Below, piece by piece: positions 6,236-12,213 of a stretch of DNA of 13,256 nucleotides (the stretch's first letter is position 1; each line of letters opens with the position of its first letter). Made by a program: the position numbers and the translations under genes. The stretch lies in the NCBI GenBank assembly GCA_035286785.1, contig DATECS010000296.1, forward strand, positions 1 to 13,256. The letters run 5' to 3'. Under the pieces are notes generated by a model. The model was not told the origin of the DNA. It saw only the letters and a program-made list of their open reading frames with translations, and did not search any database. Origin of the DNA: UBA11386 sp035286785 (lineage in GTDB: Bacteria; Planctomycetota; Planctomycetia; Pirellulales; Thermoguttaceae).

Positions 6236-7003
6236 GTGACCAAGATCTCATTCTGTGCCGCGCTGGCGGCCGTCGTTCTGTGTGGCGTGTTCGTCTCCGT
6301 GGCCCTCGCGCAGCAGGGCAACCCCGGATATCCTGCGGCGCAGCAGGCCAATCCTGGATATCCGCCCTCGCCACAAGCCAACCAAGGCTACACGCAGTAT
6401 CGGCAGCCCGGCCCGGCCGCCCAACCCGCCGCTCAGCCGCCGATGGGCGCTCCCGTCGGTCTTGTGGACATCGGCCACATTCTGGAGCGGAGCAGCCGCA
6501 TCAAGAGCGAGCAAGAAGCGATGAAGGCCCGGATGAAAGAAGTCGACAACGCCCTGATGCAGGAGCAGGACGCCATTCGCAAACTTCAAGAGCAGCTCCG
6601 CGAGTTCAACTCGGGCACCAATGAGTACAAGCAACGCGAGGCGGAGATTGCCACGCGGTTCTCTCAACTCCAGGTCAATGCCAAGCTGGAGCGAAAGCGG
6701 TTCGACGAACAACGAGCTCAACTCCTCTATAAGGCCTACAAGGAAATCGAGCAGGAAGTCCAGGCCGTCGCCGCGCAACGCGGTTTCGTCATGGTGTTGC
6801 GGTTCACCGGCGCCGACGTGCCCCAGGACAATCTGGAAGCCGTCTACATGTTCGCCGGCAAGCCGGTCGTCTGGTTCAATCCGGGCCTCAACATCACCGA
6901 CGAAGTTCTGCAGCGTCTCGAACAGCGGGCCGGCTACGGCGGCCAGCCGAACATGAGCAGCACGCAAAGCCGGCCCGGCATCCCGATGCAGCCGCGCCGC
7001 TAA
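6236..7003 (+). CDS. OmpH/Skp-family periplasmic chaperone
   Basis: This 255-residue exported protein starts with a clear signal peptide (basic MTK, hydrophobic stretch about 5-23, predicted cleavage after VALA before QQ). A Gln/Pro/Gly/Tyr-rich linker at about 26-72 carries the near-repeat NPGYP twice plus NQGY. The OmpH/Skp domain starts at VGLVDIGHILERS. It continues as a long charged coiled coil (about 85-175, rich in E, K, Q, R) and returns to a C-terminal strand region (GFVMVLRF ... VYMFAGKPVVWFNPGLNITD). Skp proteins trap unfolded outer-membrane proteins in the periplasm; the coiled coils form its tentacles. The GTG at 6236 is chosen because AAGGAG ends eight bases upstream; a GTG at 6227 overlaps that site. 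Its position ahead of lpxC and lpxA matches the envelope-biogenesis context usual for skp. The linker is longer than in the approximately 160-residue enterobacterial protein. Confidence 0.88.
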   Translation: MTKISFCAALAAVVLCGVFVSVALAQQGNPGYPAAQQANPGYPPSPQANQGYTQYRQPGPAAQPAAQPPMGAPVGLVDIGHILERSSRIKSEQEAMKARMKEVDNALMQEQDAIRKLQEQLREFNSGTNEYKQREAEIATRFSQLQVNAKLERKRFDEQRAQLLYKAYKEIEQEVQAVAAQRGFVMVLRFTGADVPQDNLEAVYMFAGKPVVWFNPGLNITDEVLQRLEQRAGYGGQPNMSSTQSRPGIPMQPRR

Positions 7004-7033
7004 CCGCTTCTCGTTTGGTCCGGGAGTTGGCCC

Positions 7034-7052
7034 CCCTTCGCACCGCGAAGGG
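7034..7052 (+). other. Perfect hairpin between the ompH-like gene and lpxC
   Basis: CCCTTCGC (7034-7041) and GCGAAGGG (7045-7052) form an 8-bp perfect stem with a 3-base loop, 30 bases after the ompH-like stop. No T tract follows, so it is not a standard intrinsic terminator. It may protect or process the mRNA between the two genes. Confidence 0.4.
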
Positions 7053-7107
7053 CCGGTTGTCCCGGGGAGGGTCCGGTTTCTTCTCCTATCAATGGCGCCT
7101 GCATCCG

Positions 7108-7980
7108 ATGCCCAAGCTACGCAGACAACGCACGATTGCCTCGGCCGTGACCGTGGAAGGAGTCGGCTACTGGAGCGGACGCGACGTGTGCGTCGAATTC
7201 CGCCCCGCCGACGAAAACGCCGGCGTGGTGTTCGTCCGTCGTGACCTGCCCGGGCTGCCGCGAGTGCCGGCCCGCGTCGCGTTGCGAACCGACACCCCGT
7301 TGCGAAGCAGCCTGGAATTCAGCGGCGTCCGGGTCGAGATGGTCGAACACATCATGGCCGTCCTTGGCGGACTGCAAATCGACAATTGCGAAGTCTGGGT
7401 CGATCAACCCGAAATGCCCGGCTGCGACGGTTCCTCGCTGGCGTTTATCGAAGCGATCGAGCAAACCGGCGTCGTCACGCAGCCGGCGCTGCGGCGGTGT
7501 CTTTTCGTCAGCGAGTTGATTCGGGCCTCGCGGGACGACGCCTGGGTCGAACTGCGTCCGTCGAGCGACGACGGCCTGTGGCTCGACTACACGCTCGACT
7601 ATGGTCCCGGCCCGATCGGCCGCCAACGATTGCGTCTCAAATTGACGCCCGAGACGTTCCGCCGCGAGTTGGCCCCTTCGCGCACCTTCCTGTTGGAAGC
7701 GGAGGCCAAGCGGCTTCAGTCCCTTGGATTAGGCGCGCGAGCCGGCTTCGGCGACCTGTTGGTCTTCGGTCCCGACGGCCCCATCGACAATACGTTGCGT
7801 TTCGAGGATGAGTGCGTACGGCACAAAGTCCTCGATCTGGTCGGTGACCTGGCCCTGGCCGAGTGCGATCTGGCGGGCTCGGTCATCGCCTCGCGGAGCG
7901 GACATCACCTCAACGCGAGAGTCCTACAAACTTTTTTGACAAAATCGCAAGCAGTCGGCTGTTATCGTCGCTGTGCGTGA
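7108..7980 (+). CDS. lpxC: UDP-3-O-acyl-N-acetylglucosamine deacetylase
   Basis: LpxC is the zinc-dependent deacetylase of the committed step of lipid A synthesis. It removes the N-acetyl group from the UDP-GlcNAc made acyl by LpxA, in the cytosol. The 290 residues include the hallmark motifs. RTIASAVTVEGVGYWSG lies near the N-terminus. MVEHIMAVL supplies E80 (general base) and H81 (zinc). The middle contains APSRTFLLEAEAKRL, and then GLGARAGFGDLLVF and DNTLRFEDECVRHKVLDLVG supply H239 and D243 (zinc). SGHHLN supplies H266 (catalytic). The C-terminus is slightly shorter than the 305-residue E. coli enzyme. The ATG at 7108 starts directly before the first family strand. The 104-base gap after the ompH-like gene, plus a hairpin, still allows co-transcription. 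It is followed after 6 bases by a repeat block, then lpxA. Confidence 0.95.
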   Translation: MPKLRRQRTIASAVTVEGVGYWSGRDVCVEFRPADENAGVVFVRRDLPGLPRVPARVALRTDTPLRSSLEFSGVRVEMVEHIMAVLGGLQIDNCEVWVDQPEMPGCDGSSLAFIEAIEQTGVVTQPALRRCLFVSELIRASRDDAWVELRPSSDDGLWLDYTLDYGPGPIGRQRLRLKLTPETFRRELAPSRTFLLEAEAKRLQSLGLGARAGFGDLLVFGPDGPIDNTLRFEDECVRHKVLDLVGDLALAECDLAGSVIASRSGHHLNARVLQTFLTKSQAVGCYRRCA

Positions 7981-7986
7981 AAATAG

Positions 7987-8045
7987 GTAGGCCGGGTCAA
8001 GACCCGGCATGGTTGATTCCGACGCCGGGTCACGACCCGGCCTAC
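7987..8045. repeat. Compound REP-like palindrome between lpxC and lpxA (family C)
   Basis: The outer arms 7987-8008 and 8024-8045 (beginning GTAGGCCGGGTC and ending GACCCGGCCTAC) are inverse copies with 20 of 22 matching. Each arm is itself a small palindrome (GCCGGGTC-N2-GACCCGGC). It can therefore fold as one long hairpin or as two adjacent short hairpins. It starts 6 bases after the lpxC stop. Confidence 0.8.
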
Positions 8046-8059
8046 GTGAAGGAGCGTAC

Positions 8060-8125
8060 GGTGGGCATCGCCCGCCAAAACCGGCAGCAGTACCCCGCGC
8101 ATGTCTCGGTGGGCCGTCCCCACCC
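8060..8125. repeat. GGTGGGC-type short palindromes between lpxC and lpxA
   Basis: Two further hairpins directly follow the previous repeat. GGTGGGC (8060-8066) pairs with GCCCGCC (8070-8076, one wobble), and GGTGGG (8108-8113) pairs with CCCACC (8119-8124). The GGTGGGC motif resembles the GTAGGGTGGGGCGA units at the right end of the window. Nothing coding is seen between 7981 and 8175; GAGGAG at 8162-8167 is the lpxA ribosome site. Confidence 0.5.
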
Positions 8126-8175
8126 AATGCCAATGACACGCGGCGAGCCCCCGGCGGATTTCGAGGAGCCCCACG

Positions 8176-8982
8176 ATGGCCATTTACGTCAGCCCCCAAG
8201 CCTGCGTTGACCCCAGAGCACAAATCGAAGACGAAGTCTACATCGGCCCGTTCTGCGTCGTCGGGCCCGACGTGCAAATCGGACGAGGCACCCGGCTCGA
8301 AAACAGCGTGACCCTGATGGGCCATGTTACCCTCGGCGAATGCAACCACCTCTGGCCCGGCGCGGTGATCGGCGGCGAGCCGCAGGACAACAGCTACACC
8401 GGCACGCCGACCCAGGTCGTCGTCGGCGACCACAACCGCATCCGCGAGGGCGTGACGATCAACCGCGGCACAGAGAAGGAAGACGGCGTCACCTGCGTGG
8501 GCAGCCACAATTTCCTCATGGCCTATGCCCACGTCGCCCACGATTGCCACGTCGGCAGCCACGTCATTCTGACGAATAACGTGCTTCTGGGCGGCCACGT
8601 CCACGTCCACGACCACGTCACGCTCAGCGGTGCGGTGGCCGTGCATCACTTCGCCACGATCGGCAGCTACGCCTTCGTGGCCGGCTGCTGTCCGGTGCGT
8701 CACGACGTCCCGCCCTACATGTTGGCTGAAGGATTCCCCTCGCGCCCTCGATGCGTCAACGTCGTCGCCCTCAAGCGAAACAATTTCCCGCCCGACGTGA
8801 TCAACGCCCTGGCCGAGGCCCATCGGCTGCTCTACCGCGCCAAAGTCGGCCTGGATCCCGCGCGGGAAATTCTCCGTGGAAACAACATGCTTGTGCCTGA
8901 CGTCAACCATCTATTGAGCTTCGTCCAGTATCAGCGCGAGGGCCGGCACGGACGAGGCCGCGAAAGCAGGAGAGCCGCGTGA
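8176..8982 (+). CDS. lpxA: Acyl-[ACP]-UDP-N-acetylglucosamine O-acyltransferase
   Basis: LpxA is the first enzyme of lipid A synthesis, a cytosolic trimer that transfers a 3-hydroxyacyl chain from acyl carrier protein to UDP-GlcNAc. The 268 residues show the left-handed parallel beta-helix hexapeptide pattern ([LIV]G-x4) throughout the first 190 residues, for example YIGPFCVVGPDVQIGRGTRL. The catalytic region AHVAHDCHVG carries H119 and H122, and H122 corresponds to E. coli H125. IGGEPQDNSYTG and NRIREGVTINRGT are strongly family-specific. The helical C-terminal domain ends in a basic tail (GRHGRGRESRRAA). The ATG at 8176 has GAGGAG 8 bases upstream. Its last four bases overlap the GTG of the following dehydrogenase (GTGA), implying translational coupling. 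An lpxD or fabZ, usual in proteobacterial clusters, is not between lpxC and lpxA; repeats are. Confidence 0.95.
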   Translation: MAIYVSPQACVDPRAQIEDEVYIGPFCVVGPDVQIGRGTRLENSVTLMGHVTLGECNHLWPGAVIGGEPQDNSYTGTPTQVVVGDHNRIREGVTINRGTEKEDGVTCVGSHNFLMAYAHVAHDCHVGSHVILTNNVLLGGHVHVHDHVTLSGAVAVHHFATIGSYAFVAGCCPVRHDVPPYMLAEGFPSRPRCVNVVALKRNNFPPDVINALAEAHRLLYRAKVGLDPAREILRGNNMLVPDVNHLLSFVQYQREGRHGRGRESRRAA

Positions 8983-10094
8983 AACCTTTACGCATGGCAG
9001 TCATCGGCGCTGGCCGGCTAGGTGGGTTTCATGCCCAAAAAGCCGCCGCGAATCCCGACGTTGAACTCGTGGCGGTCGTCGATCCCGTGCCCGCCGCGCG
9101 CAATCGCGTGGCCGCCGAGTGCCGCACGAAAGCCGCGGCCGACTACCGCGGATTGGCCGGATCGATCGACGCCGCGATCGTGGCCTCGCCCACCAAGCTG
9201 CACCACCGCATCGCCCTCGATCTGGCCCGGCAGGGCATCCACCTGCTCGTGGAAAAGCCGCTGTGCGCCTCGCTGGCCGAGGCCGACGAACTCGTCGAAG
9301 CGGCCGACGCGGCGGGCATCGTCCTCCAGGTTGGCCATGTCGAACGCTTCAGCCCCGCCTTCGTCACCGCCGCCCCGTACCTGGCCCAACCGAAATACAT
9401 CGAGGCCGTCCGCGCCAGCGGCTTCACGTTCCGAAGCACCGACGTCGGAGCGGTGCTCGACCTGATGATCCACGACATCGATCTGATCCTCTCGCTCGTC
9501 GGCTCGCCCGTCCGCCGGGTCGAAGCGATGGGCGTCTCCGTGATCGGCGGCCATGAAGACGTGGCCAACGCGCGAATCACCTTCGAGTCGGGCTGCGTCG
9601 CCACGCTCAGCGCGTCCCGGGTGCATCGCGCGGCGACGCGCCGCATGCAGGTCTGGACGCCCCGGACCTATGTCGAACTCGACTTCGGCGCCCTGACGGT
9701 CGCCGTCGTCCAACCGAGCGAAAGTCTGCTCCGCCGCGAGTTCGACATCGAGGAACTCTCACCCGCCGAGGTCGAATGGTTCAAGGATCATCTGCTCGAC
9801 GAGCACCTGCCGCAGGAGCAAATCCGCTGCGAGCGGATCGATGCCCTGGCCGCCCAGCAGGCCGATTTCGTCGAAAGCATCCGCGCGCCACGACGACCCC
9901 GGGTCAGCGGCCGTCAAGGCCGCGACGCCTTGGCCCTGGCCGAGGACATCCTGGGTAAAATCCACACCCACGCCTGGGACGATCAGGCCGACGGCCCGGT
10001 GGGCCCAATGGCCGTGCCGCGCCCCAGCGTCGTACCAGCCCCTCACTGGAGCCGCGCCCCCGTCGACGCTCCCCTGCGTCGAGCGGCCGGCTGA
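8979..10094 (+). CDS. Gfo/Idh/MocA-family NAD(P)-dependent oxidoreductase
   Basis: This 371-residue protein has an N-terminal Rossmann domain (VIGAGRLGGFHA, GxGxxG, with VVDP following strand 2). The family EKP motif is in LLVEKPL (E92-K93-P94), and the C-terminal alpha/beta domain contains VGHVERFSPAF and DLMIHDIDLI (H165, D166, D168). Such enzymes oxidise or reduce a sugar or sugar-nucleotide hydroxyl with NAD(P). The start is the GTG at 8979, six bases after AGGAGA and overlapping the lpxA stop by 4 bases; an ATG at 8994 is less well placed. The tight coupling to lpxA suggests a role in the lipid A sugar, by analogy with GnnA of Acidithiobacillus, which oxidises the 3'' position of UDP-GlcNAc beside lpxA. 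That substrate is inference: no GnnB-like aminotransferase is seen here. The Pro-rich C-terminal tail after about residue 335 looks like an extension. Confidence 0.85.
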   Translation: MKPLRMAVIGAGRLGGFHAQKAAANPDVELVAVVDPVPAARNRVAAECRTKAAADYRGLAGSIDAAIVASPTKLHHRIALDLARQGIHLLVEKPLCASLAEADELVEAADAAGIVLQVGHVERFSPAFVTAAPYLAQPKYIEAVRASGFTFRSTDVGAVLDLMIHDIDLILSLVGSPVRRVEAMGVSVIGGHEDVANARITFESGCVATLSASRVHRAATRRMQVWTPRTYVELDFGALTVAVVQPSESLLRREFDIEELSPAEVEWFKDHLLDEHLPQEQIRCERIDALAAQQADFVESIRAPRRPRVSGRQGRDALALAEDILGKIHTHAWDDQADGPVGPMAVPRPSVVPAPHWSRAPVDAPLRRAAG

Positions 10095-10173
10095 GCAAGC
10101 CCGTCAGAGGCGGGGTATTCTTGGCTTTCGAGCGGATGCGCATCTTCCCTATGCGTCTCAAGTTGTCGCTTGC

Positions 10174-10203
10174 TTGACACACCTCATGCGTTCAGGCCAC
10201 AAT
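10174..10203 (+). promoter_or_regulatory. Candidate sigma70-type promoter for the DUF1559 gene
   Basis: A perfect TTGACA (10174-10179) is followed after 18 bases by CACAAT (10198-10203, 4/6). Transcription would start near 10210, almost exactly at the left arm of the palindrome at 10207-10279. The rest of 10095-10173 holds nothing recognisable. Confidence 0.5.
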
Positions 10204-10206
10204 AAC

Positions 10207-10279
10207 CCGTAGGTCAAGCTGTGCCTGACACCCATAAATCCACGACCTTGCGCATCGTCAGGCACAGCCTGACCTACGG
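10207..10279. repeat. REP-like palindrome, family B copy 2
   Basis: Arms of 23 bases (10207-10229 and 10257-10279) are inverse copies with one mismatch. Each is the CCGTAGGTCAGGCTGTGCC sequence also present at 2736-2810; loop size and loop sequence differ. It lies between the candidate promoter and the ribosome site of the DUF1559 gene, 19 bases before its ATG. Confidence 0.85.
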
Positions 10280-10298
10280 CTATAAGGGAAACCGCTCG

Positions 10299-11321
10299 AT
10301 GCACGCATCCGGCCGGCCTCGCGCCGCGGGATTCACCCTGGTGGAACTCTTGGTGGTGATCGCCGTCATCGGCCTGCTCGTCGCCCTCCTGTTGCCCGCC
10401 GTGCAAGCCGCGCGCGAAGTGGCCCGTCGGCTCCAGTGCGCAAACAATCTGCGGCAACTGAGCCTCGCGGTGGCCAACTATGAAGCCACGCTGGGCATCT
10501 TGCCCGCCGCGGGCATCGTTGATATCGACGAGGAGGGCAGGTTTCTTTGCCGCTCGGGCAAGATGTTCAGTTGGGCCGCCCTGATCCTGCCCTATGTCGA
10601 GCAGGAAACGCTCCACGACCGCTTTGACTTCAATCGCTCGGTCCTCGAACAGGAAGGCAACCCGCAGTCCGACCAGCCGCCCTTGATGCTCTGCCCCACC
10701 GACGCCGCCCGCGGCCGAATGTTCGTCGACGCGGACCTGACCGGGGGCAAGTCGTTCGGCAAGGGCAACTACGCCGCCTATTGCTCCACTTACCACATCG
10801 ACCAACAGGAAACCCCGCCGGGTTTTCCGGGTGCCATCGTCGGACACGGCCAGAAGCTCGCCGAAATCACCGACGGAACCTCGAACACCTTGATGCTCAC
10901 CGAAGTCCGAACCCGCGACCACGTCCAAGATCAGCGAGGCACGTGGGCATTGCCCTGGGCCGGCTCCTGCCTTGTGGCCGTCGATCGCCACTCGAAAAAT
11001 ACGCCGCGGTACGTGCCCGACAGCTACACCAAGGGCATGGCCCAATTGCCCAACCGCCAGGGCCCCATCTACGACATGCTCTACCGCTGCGCAGACCCCT
11101 CCGGCGCCCAATGGGACCGCATGCCGTGCGCCACCTACGCCCCCGGCTACCCCAACGGTTTCCTCTCCGCCGCGCCGCGCAGCCTTCACCCGGGCGGGGT
11201 CAATGCCTCCTTCGTCGACGGTCACGTCACGTTCCTGCGAAACGACGTAAACGAACTCCTGCTGGCCTTCATGGTGTGCATCGAAGACGATCGGATCCTT
11301 GACCGCGAATCCGCTGACTAA
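10299..11321 (+). CDS. DUF1559 protein with type IV prepilin-like N-terminus
   Basis: This 340-residue protein has a class III signal: basic leader, then AAG-FTLVELLVVIAVIGLLVA. Prepilin peptidase would cleave after G11, with the conserved Glu at +5 (E16) and a hydrophobic helix to about residue 35. LLPAVQAAREVARR and CANNLRQLSLAVANYE follow, the classic DUF1559 start. The H-x9-DG type C-terminus is seen as LHPGGVNASFVDGHVTFL, with TDGTSNTLMLTE in the middle. Such proteins are greatly expanded in planctomycetes; the presumed role is in a pseudopilus or cell-surface structure, but no reaction is known. The ATG at 10299 has AAGGGA about 9 bases upstream. The frame is open further upstream through the palindrome, giving only repeat translation (VRHSLTYG). 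The next gene follows after 14 bases and may be co-transcribed. Confidence 0.9.
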   Translation: MHASGRPRAAGFTLVELLVVIAVIGLLVALLLPAVQAAREVARRLQCANNLRQLSLAVANYEATLGILPAAGIVDIDEEGRFLCRSGKMFSWAALILPYVEQETLHDRFDFNRSVLEQEGNPQSDQPPLMLCPTDAARGRMFVDADLTGGKSFGKGNYAAYCSTYHIDQQETPPGFPGAIVGHGQKLAEITDGTSNTLMLTEVRTRDHVQDQRGTWALPWAGSCLVAVDRHSKNTPRYVPDSYTKGMAQLPNRQGPIYDMLYRCADPSGAQWDRMPCATYAPGYPNGFLSAAPRSLHPGGVNASFVDGHVTFLRNDVNELLLAFMVCIEDDRILDRESAD

Positions 11322-11335
11322 GGCAACAAGCGAAA

Positions 11336-11713
11336 ATGCACAAACTCGCCTACCTGCCGATCCTCTTCATCGTGCTCGGCGCCGCCCTGCTCCTGGCCGC
11401 GTTCGCCTGGTCGCGCATGAAAGACCCGCGAGACTTCTGGCCGGAAGAAAAAGCCGAGACGCTCAGCGCCGCGGGCCTCGAATACCACGGGGCTGCCCAC
11501 CGGATGACGCACGTCGAATCCGACACGCAAAAAGAAGAACTCCAGCGGCAATTCGACCAGGCCCGCGATCGCTACACGCAACAACAGACCGCGTTTGCCG
11601 AGGCCCAGGACCGCTACGAACGTCCTTACCGAATCCTCTGGTGGTCGGGCATCGCCTGCCTGGCCCTGGGCGTGCTGGGCCATTTCCTCGTCCGCTCGTC
11701 CGCCGCCCGCTGA
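11336..11713 (+). CDS. Small membrane protein with two helices and a coiled-coil loop
   Basis: I do not recognise the family of this 125-residue protein. It has a hydrophobic segment at about 5-24 (YLPILFIVLGAALLLAAFAW). A hydrophilic region of some 75 residues follows, rich in Gln, Glu and Arg (QKEELQRQFDQARDRYTQQQ) and probably a coiled coil. A second hydrophobic segment lies at about 100-118 (ILWWSGIACLALGVLGHFLV). This predicts a hairpin membrane protein. It lies 14 bases after the DUF1559 stop on the same strand, so it is probably in the same transcript. Codon use is like its neighbours'. The ATG at 11336 has only a poor ribosome site, consistent with reinitiation after the upstream gene. 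Confidence 0.75.
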   Translation: MHKLAYLPILFIVLGAALLLAAFAWSRMKDPRDFWPEEKAETLSAAGLEYHGAAHRMTHVESDTQKEELQRQFDQARDRYTQQQTAFAEAQDRYERPYRILWWSGIACLALGVLGHFLVRSSAAR

Positions 11714-11730
11714 GTTCTGGTTACAACAAC

Positions 11731-12057
11731 TCACCCCATCCTTGCCGCCCACCGCTCCGGCTCCTCGGGAAACAGCGCCGTGTGCTTCACCCCCTTGCGC
11801 GGCTCCGCCATCCACGGTTCGACCGCGTCACGCCACGCCGCATAATGGGCCGTTTCCTTATGGGCCGCCATGCCCGCCTCGTCGCGGTAGACCTCGTAAA
11901 GCATAAACCGATTCGGGTTGTCAATCTGCTCGATCACGTCGAATCGTAAATTGCCCGGCTCGCCGACCGTGTGCCGCGCGTTCTCCAACGTCGCCGCCAC
12001 AAACGCCTCGCGATGCTCCGCCTTAACGTGAACGTGTACACATACAACGTACATCAT
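11731..12057 (-). CDS. ABM-domain protein (putative quinol monooxygenase, LsrG-like)
   Basis: These 108 residues form a small ferredoxin-like alpha/beta barrel. The pattern is that of the antibiotic biosynthesis monooxygenase family, close to YgiN and LsrG: VHVHVKAEHREAFV, then EPGNLRFDVIEQIDNPNRFM, LYEVYRDEAGMAAHKETAHY and AEPRKGVKHTALFP. Family members act as dimeric cofactor-free oxygenases on quinols, or in LsrG as an autoinducer-2 phosphate isomerase; which applies here cannot be told. There is no signal peptide. Two adjacent ATGs (12057 and 12054) are possible; GGGAG lies 5 and 8 bases upstream respectively, so 12054 is about equally likely. It is convergent with the small membrane protein, with only 17 bases between the stops. 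Family A repeat copy 3 lies just upstream. Confidence 0.85.
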   Translation of the reverse strand: MMYVVCVHVHVKAEHREAFVAATLENARHTVGEPGNLRFDVIEQIDNPNRFMLYEVYRDEAGMAAHKETAHYAAWRDAVEPWMAEPRKGVKHTALFPEEPERWAARMG

Positions 12058-12076
12058 CCAATCTCCCTATAAGAGC

Positions 12077-12167
12077 CTATCCGAAAACGGGGACTGGCTC
12101 CGAACTCAACGTACGCGGCGCTTCCTAAAACGGTTGCCGTGAGGTGCCTGTCCCCGTTTTCGGATAG
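12077..12167. repeat. REP/MITE-like repeat, family A copy 3 (best preserved)
   Basis: The 22-base arms 12077-12098 and 12146-12167 are inverse copies with one mismatch (CTATCCGAAAACGGGGAC shared). The centre is 47 bases. The GGTGCCTGTCCCC right-arm core matches copies 1 and 2. It lies between the ABM gene and the upstream hydroxyacid dehydrogenase, both on the minus strand, so it is probably either in their joint transcript or beside the ABM promoter. Confidence 0.85.
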
Positions 12168-12173
12168 TCTCTA

Positions 12174-12199
12174 AAAAACCTCCGTGTCTCCGTGGTAAA
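12174..12199. repeat. CTCCGTGTCTCCGTGG-type dispersed repeat
   Basis: AAAAACCTCCGTGTCTCCGTGGTAAAT is a variant of the TTCGTGTCTTTCGTGGTT motif at 5881-5900, here next to repeat family A copy 3. It is non-coding. Confidence 0.5.
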
Positions 12200-12213
12200 T
12201 CATCCGCGTTCCT

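Noticed and set aside
7924..8910. Long minus-strand open frame opposite lpxA
   Set aside because: It covers lpxA and the adjacent repeats on the other strand and has no protein-like motifs; lpxA is certain.
10158..11225. Long minus-strand open frame opposite the DUF1559 gene
   Set aside because: It runs through the palindrome and opposite a recognised DUF1559 protein; the composition is typical of an antisense shadow.
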